DNA of 8,279 bases from Candidatus Eiseniibacteriota bacterium. GTDB lineage: Bacteria; Joyebacterota; Joyebacteria; Joyebacterales; Joyebacteraceae. Each line of letters starts with the position of its first letter. The stretch's first letter is position 1. Location: NCBI GenBank assembly GCA_030638405.1, contig DAOWER010000119.1, forward strand, positions 1-8,279, in the 5' to 3' direction. Positions 5,228 to 8,279 of the stretch are shown here, piece by piece. The position numbers were made by a program, and so were the translations under genes. The notes under the pieces were generated by a model. The model ran no database searches. It had not been told where the DNA came from and saw only the letters and a program-made list of their open reading frames with translations.

Positions 5228-7318
5228 ATGAGACGGATTGGTATTGCCATGATGATGATGATGTGCACCGTCGCCATTCTGGCGGCCCCGATGGATGCGC
5301 GGGCACAGCTGTTTCTACCGAGTGTGGAGTACGGCACTGGAGCCCAGCCCTCATCCGTAGCGACAGGCGACCTCAACGAGGATGGGAAGCTTGATGCTGT
5401 CGTGGCGAACCACGCCACTCACTCCGTGACGGTGCTTCTGGGGAACGGCGACGGGACGTTCTTGCCTGGCGTAGACTGCTCACCCGGAGTGGGTCCGCAC
5501 GGTGTTGCACTCGCCCGCTTGGACACAGACTCCCACCTTGACATGGCGGTTGCCTGTTACGACGGGTACGTCTCTGTCTTCCTGGGCAACGGTGATGGGA
5601 CGTTCCAGACACACGTCGAGTACGGTGCCGGATCGGGCCCCGTGGCCACGTGTGCGGAGGATTTCGACGGGGATGGCGATCAAGACCTTGTGGTCGTCAA
5701 CATTGTCGGAAATAGCGTGTCTGTCTTCCTCGGCAACGGTGACGGGACCTTCGAGACCGCCGTCGATTACTACGCGTGGCTCTCACCGCGCAATGTTGCC
5801 GTTGGAGATCTGAATGGAGACGGGGCGCCGGACATAGCAGTGCCGAACGAGAACGGTTCTACTACTACCGTGCTTTTCGGAAACGGTGACGGGACCTTCG
5901 GGACACCTGTGCATAACTACTGTGGGGGCATCCCGTTCGGCATTGCCATCTCTGACCTGAACGGTGACGGAGATCTTGATCTGGCAGTGGCCCAAAGGTC
6001 GGGCGGCAGCATTGTCGTTTTCCTGGGGAACGGCGACGGGACCTTCCTGTCTCCCGTGGGATATGGAACGGGAGCCGGGACCAGCTTCGTCGGCGTGCGT
6101 GATCTGAATGGAGATGGGATGCCAGATCTGGTGGCCACGAACACGTTCTCTCACAATGTCTCGTTTCTGCGAGGAAACGGTGATGGAACGTTCCAACCCA
6201 GCGTCAACTACGCAGTAGGTGCCAACCCCTTCCATCTCGCGATCGGTGATCTTAATGGAGATGACAACGGTGACGTCGTCGTCGCAAACCAAGGCGGCGG
6301 GAGCGTGTCAGTGCTCCTGAACACCTCCCCCGTGCCCGAGCCTGTGATCACGCGCATCGCTGATGTGGCCAACGATCAGGGTCGCCAGGTAAGGATCGAG
6401 TGGGTGAGGTCGAGACACGACGCGCCCGACGATTCCCTCGGCGTGACCGGCTACGAGCTCTACCGTCAGGAAGATGAGCGGTCGCTGTCTGGTATTGCAT
6501 CGGAAGTGCCCGTCGGCATTGAGACTGCCCACCTCGAGCGGGACCGGCTTGCGGGGTGGGACTACATCGCCACGATTCCCGCGCACACGGATTCTGCCTA
6601 CCAGTGCGTTGCACCCACCCTGTGTGACTCGACCGAGGCACACGGCGAGTGCTTATCGACGTTCCTCGTCCGGGCAACGACGGCTCTGCCGTGGGTGTAC
6701 TTCGACTCCGAGCCCGCAAGCGGGTACTCGGTCGACAACCTCGCGCCCGGAGTACCTGCGGGCCTCGCCGTAGCATACCACTCCCCCGGTGGGAATGACC
6801 TGTCCTGGGACGAGTGTGAGGACCCCGACTTCCAGTACTTCAAGGTGTACCGAGGGAGTAGTGAGGAGTTCGAGCCCGCTCCGGAGAACCTCGTCCACAT
6901 GACCATCGGTCGAGAGTGGACCGATCCTGACGGAACTGGGTGGGACCACTACAAGGTCTCGGCGGTCGATCACGCAGGTAACGAGAGCGGCCCGGCCTCA
7001 CCGGAGACCGTAACTGGCATCGAGGACGTGATCCCGAAAGCGTACGCGTCGAGCCACAACTTCCCGAACCCGTTCAACCCGATCACGCACATCGCGTTCG
7101 ACGTTCCGGAGCCGGGAGGTTCCATCACCCTGCGCGTCTACGATCCCGCGGGGCGCGCTGTCAGGACGCTGATAGACGCGTGGATGTCACCCGGCCGCTA
7201 CGCGGAGGTGTGGGACGGAAGAGATGGAGACGGGGTTGAGCTCGGGAGCGGAGTCTACTTCTATGTGCTTGAGGCACCCGGTTTCTCGGAGCGCCGCAAG
7301 ATGGTTCTCCTGAAGTAG
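5228..7318 (+). CDS. Secreted FG-GAP/VCBS seven-bladed propeller protein with Ig-like and C-terminal sorting-type domains
   Basis: A 696-residue exported protein of unknown specific role. The start has AGGAGG (5217-5222) 5 nt upstream. Residues 1-26 are a signal peptide: Arg2-Arg3, a hydrophobic core with five consecutive Met, and an ARA cleavage site before Gln27. Residues about 28-366 hold seven repeats of 48-49 residues. Each has a DLNGDGxxD-type calcium loop (starting at 48, 97, 145, 194, 243, 292, 341), and six have GNGDGTF (72, 120, 169, 218, 267, 316). This is an FG-GAP/VCBS, integrin-like beta-propeller. Residues 372-595 look like two fibronectin/Ig-like domains (the second from about 507, with YFKVYRG and VDHAGNESGPAS). 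Residues about 604-696 are a FlgD-Ig/type IX secretion-type tail: NFPNPFNPIT, LRVYDPAGRAVRTL, WDGRDGDG, SGVYFYVL, KMVLLK. Such tails mark surface or secreted proteins in the FCB group. By eye the repeat part is less GC-rich than the hyp genes. Likely adhesion or carbohydrate/protein binding; no catalytic motif is seen. Confidence 0.93.
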   Translation: MRRIGIAMMMMMCTVAILAAPMDARAQLFLPSVEYGTGAQPSSVATGDLNEDGKLDAVVANHATHSVTVLLGNGDGTFLPGVDCSPGVGPHGVALARLDTDSHLDMAVACYDGYVSVFLGNGDGTFQTHVEYGAGSGPVATCAEDFDGDGDQDLVVVNIVGNSVSVFLGNGDGTFETAVDYYAWLSPRNVAVGDLNGDGAPDIAVPNENGSTTTVLFGNGDGTFGTPVHNYCGGIPFGIAISDLNGDGDLDLAVAQRSGGSIVVFLGNGDGTFLSPVGYGTGAGTSFVGVRDLNGDGMPDLVATNTFSHNVSFLRGNGDGTFQPSVNYAVGANPFHLAIGDLNGDDNGDVVVANQGGGSVSVLLNTSPVPEPVITRIADVANDQGRQVRIEWVRSRHDAPDDSLGVTGYELYRQEDERSLSGIASEVPVGIETAHLERDRLAGWDYIATIPAHTDSAYQCVAPTLCDSTEAHGECLSTFLVRATTALPWVYFDSEPASGYSVDNLAPGVPAGLAVAYHSPGGNDLSWDECEDPDFQYFKVYRGSSEEFEPAPENLVHMTIGREWTDPDGTGWDHYKVSAVDHAGNESGPASPETVTGIEDVIPKAYASSHNFPNPFNPITHIAFDVPEPGGSITLRVYDPAGRAVRTLIDAWMSPGRYAEVWDGRDGDGVELGSGVYFYVLEAPGFSERRKMVLLK
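5249..5263 (+). repeat. (ATG)5 trinucleotide run in the signal peptide
   Basis: Five uninterrupted ATG codons encode Met8-Met12 within the hydrophobic core of the signal peptide. Because the unit is three bases, slippage would lengthen or shorten the core without a frameshift. The main start at 5228 has the ribosome binding site, so these are read as internal codons. Confidence 0.85.
5315..6325 (+). repeat. Seven tandem 147-bp units encoding propeller blades
   Basis: The calcium-loop codons begin at 5369, 5516, 5660, 5807, 5954, 6101 and 6248, a period of 147 bp with one of 144. The GNGDGTF codons begin at 5441, 5585, 5732, 5879, 6026 and 6173. Codons for the same residues vary between units (for example ggg/ggc/gga for the first Gly, acg/acc for Thr), so the repeats are conserved at protein level and are not recent DNA copies. 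Unit 7 lacks the GNGDGTF half; the strand LFLPSVEYGTGAQ at residues 28-40 resembles what follows that motif and could close the ring with it. Confidence 0.88.
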
Positions 7319-7341
7319 CGCCGCTACGATCATATCGTTCT

Positions 7342-7396
7342 GAGGCGGACGATTGCCGAACCAGCAGGAGGTCGGCGGTCGTCCGTCTCTCTGTTT
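7342..7396 (+). terminator. Stem-loop terminator after the propeller gene
   Basis: Starting 24 nt after the stop, 7342-7352 pairs with 7379-7389 (11 pairs, one of them G-U, around CGGACGA/TCGTCCG). After a 2x2 internal loop, GCCGA (7355-7359) pairs with TCGGC (7372-7376) around a 12-nt loop. A T-rich but interrupted tail (TCTGTTT, 7390-7396) follows on the plus strand. It is a plausible rho-independent terminator for the plus-strand gene. On the minus strand no T-run follows it, so it probably does not serve the converging gene. Confidence 0.55.
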
Positions 7397-7423
7397 GCGG
7401 TCGCGCGGGTGGGCTGGAAGTCA

Positions 7424-8279
7424 TCAATAGTAGAAGCTGATCTGCACGAGGCCGCTCGTCGGCGTCCCGCCGTACTCGCTCACGATCGTCGTGCCCTCGG
7501 GAGGCGCACCGTGCGAGACGTAGGCGCTGGCCGTGAGCGTTACGCTGTCGGAGAAGACCCACACGACAGCCGGGAAGATGACGCCGGAGCCGTCCACCGG
7601 GCTTGTCAGCCAGGTGACTGACAGCGGCGTGACGCCGGCGAACCCGTAGGACAGCTGGACGGCGCAGGCGTGGCGTCCGAGCACCTGGCTGTCCCCGCGT
7701 ACGTACCGCTCCAGGAAGGCCGGGTCATCGAAGTAGTCGGACGCGTCCTCGATGTCGGGGAACCCGAATCCGGAGTAGTGGTACTCGGCAACGAGCATGA
7801 GCCCGCCGGCGAGGTCGAACGTGCGCGAGCCGCCGACGACCGTCTTGACCGCCACGTCCTCGCTCCCGAAGGACCCGCCCGCGGGCAGCGGCTCGGGAGA
7901 CAGGAAGACGGCCGCCTCTCCGTGGAGCTCCGCGTCGAGCACCGGGAACGACAGCGAAGCGCCGTAGAAACCGTCCTCGCACCGCGAACCGGCGAACAGC
8001 TCGCCGTCCACGTCCCCGACGTACCCGTGCACGCGCCCGACGAAGGCCGACTCCTCCATCGACTCCCCGAATGCCGCCACGGCATCCACGGATATCAGAT
8101 CCGTGACGGGTGCCCTCAGGCGGACGGCGTCGATTCCCCTCCGCCATTCCCGGTCGCTTTCGAGTGGTGAGAACGGCGCGAATATGTCGACGGCCCCGAA
8201 CACCAATCCCCTACCCCAACCCACCGCTTGTCTTCCGACCTTCACCTCGGCCCGCGAGAGCGAGAGTGAGGCCACCGCC
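7424..8279 (-). CDS. Probable outer-membrane beta-barrel (porin-like) protein, C-terminal part, 5' end outside the window
   Basis: The frame is open to the right edge; 284 codons are visible and the N-terminus with any signal peptide lies outside. The GTG at 8275 is in frame, but the preceding codon is also open and there is no reason to begin there. The first visible part reads like a barrel strand ending in VKVGRQAVGWGRG, then VDIFAPFSPLESDREWR. A GRQ-x3-WG signature followed by a D-x-F-x-P-F turn is known from porin-like families such as DUF1302, but I cannot fix the family. The rest alternates polar and hydrophobic residues with many Gly, Tyr and Phe and short acidic turns, as in transmembrane beta strands. 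The chain ends in QISFYY, an aromatic C-terminal strand of the kind recognised by the barrel assembly machinery. It converges on the propeller gene; the ends are 105 nt apart. Substrate unknown. Confidence 0.75.
   Translation of the reverse strand, partial: AVASLSLSRAEVKVGRQAVGWGRGLVFGAVDIFAPFSPLESDREWRRGIDAVRLRAPVTDLISVDAVAAFGESMEESAFVGRVHGYVGDVDGELFAGSRCEDGFYGASLSFPVLDAELHGEAAVFLSPEPLPAGGSFGSEDVAVKTVVGGSRTFDLAGGLMLVAEYHYSGFGFPDIEDASDYFDDPAFLERYVRGDSQVLGRHACAVQLSYGFAGVTPLSVTWLTSPVDGSGVIFPAVVWVFSDSVTLTASAYVSHGAPPEGTTIVSEYGGTPTSGLVQISFYY

Noticed and set aside
5143..5394. A small plus-strand open frame overlapping the start of the propeller gene
   Set aside because: It is out of frame with the signal-peptide protein, shows no clear ribosome binding site, and has a composition (His/Asp run from reading the ATG repeat out of frame) that marks it as a shadow.
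5315..6325. Regular spacing that could suggest a CRISPR-like array
   Set aside because: The period is 147 bp, the units are coding and vary at synonymous positions, and they encode propeller blades.
7326..7338. Small hairpin ACGAT-CAT-ATCGT after the propeller stop
   Set aside because: Only 5 bp with a 3-nt loop and no T-tract; the larger stem at 7342-7389 is the better terminator.
7670..8170. A 166-codon plus-strand open frame opposite the barrel gene
   Set aside because: The minus-strand frame here has amphipathic strands and an aromatic terminus; the plus frame is a charged shadow without motifs.

Overview
The window holds a maturation-gene cluster for [NiFe] hydrogenase, a secreted repeat protein that points away from it, and the end of a probable outer-membrane barrel gene. 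The DNA is GC-rich. The secreted protein has a seven-unit FG-GAP/VCBS propeller, a fibronectin/Ig-like middle and a C-terminal module with an NPFNP motif, a WDGRD motif and an ending of the KMVLLK type. That architecture is typical of the Fibrobacteres-Chlorobi-Bacteroidetes (FCB) superphylum, and in GC-rich members it recalls Candidatus Eisenbacteria and relatives. The taxonomic reading is an inference from protein style, not from a marker gene.

Minus strand, 4951 down to 77: hypF, hypC, hypD and hypE in that order. Gaps are short (16 nt between hypF and hypC, a 4-nt ATGA overlap between hypC and hypD, 36 nt between hypD and hypE), and all four read as one operon. Together they make and deliver the Fe(CN)2CO unit. 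HypF transfers a carbamoyl group from carbamoyl phosphate to the C-terminal cysteine of HypE. HypE dehydrates it to a thiocyanate. HypC and HypD hold the iron on which the CN and CO ligands are assembled. The key residues of all four are visible and the genes look intact. The nickel-insertion genes hypA and hypB and the hydrogenase subunits are not in the window.

Intergenic 4952-5227: a divergent regulatory region. The hypF side carries a good sigma70-like promoter, TTGCGA-17-TAAAAT, whose spacer holds a perfect 14-bp GC palindrome. A second perfect inverted repeat lies in the short leader just before the hypF ribosome binding site. The other side has a weaker promoter candidate and an AGCTAG/CTAGCT inverted repeat.

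Plus strand, 5228-7318: the secreted propeller protein, followed by a stem-loop at 7342-7396 that is a plausible terminator. Minus strand, 7424 to the right edge: the C-terminal 284 codons of a probable outer-membrane beta-barrel (porin-like) protein that converges on the propeller gene and is cut by the window edge. I found no RNA genes, CRISPR arrays, insertion sequences or phage genes. The genes themselves are recognisable families; the least explained parts are the hypF promoter/leader palindromes and the role of the secreted propeller protein.
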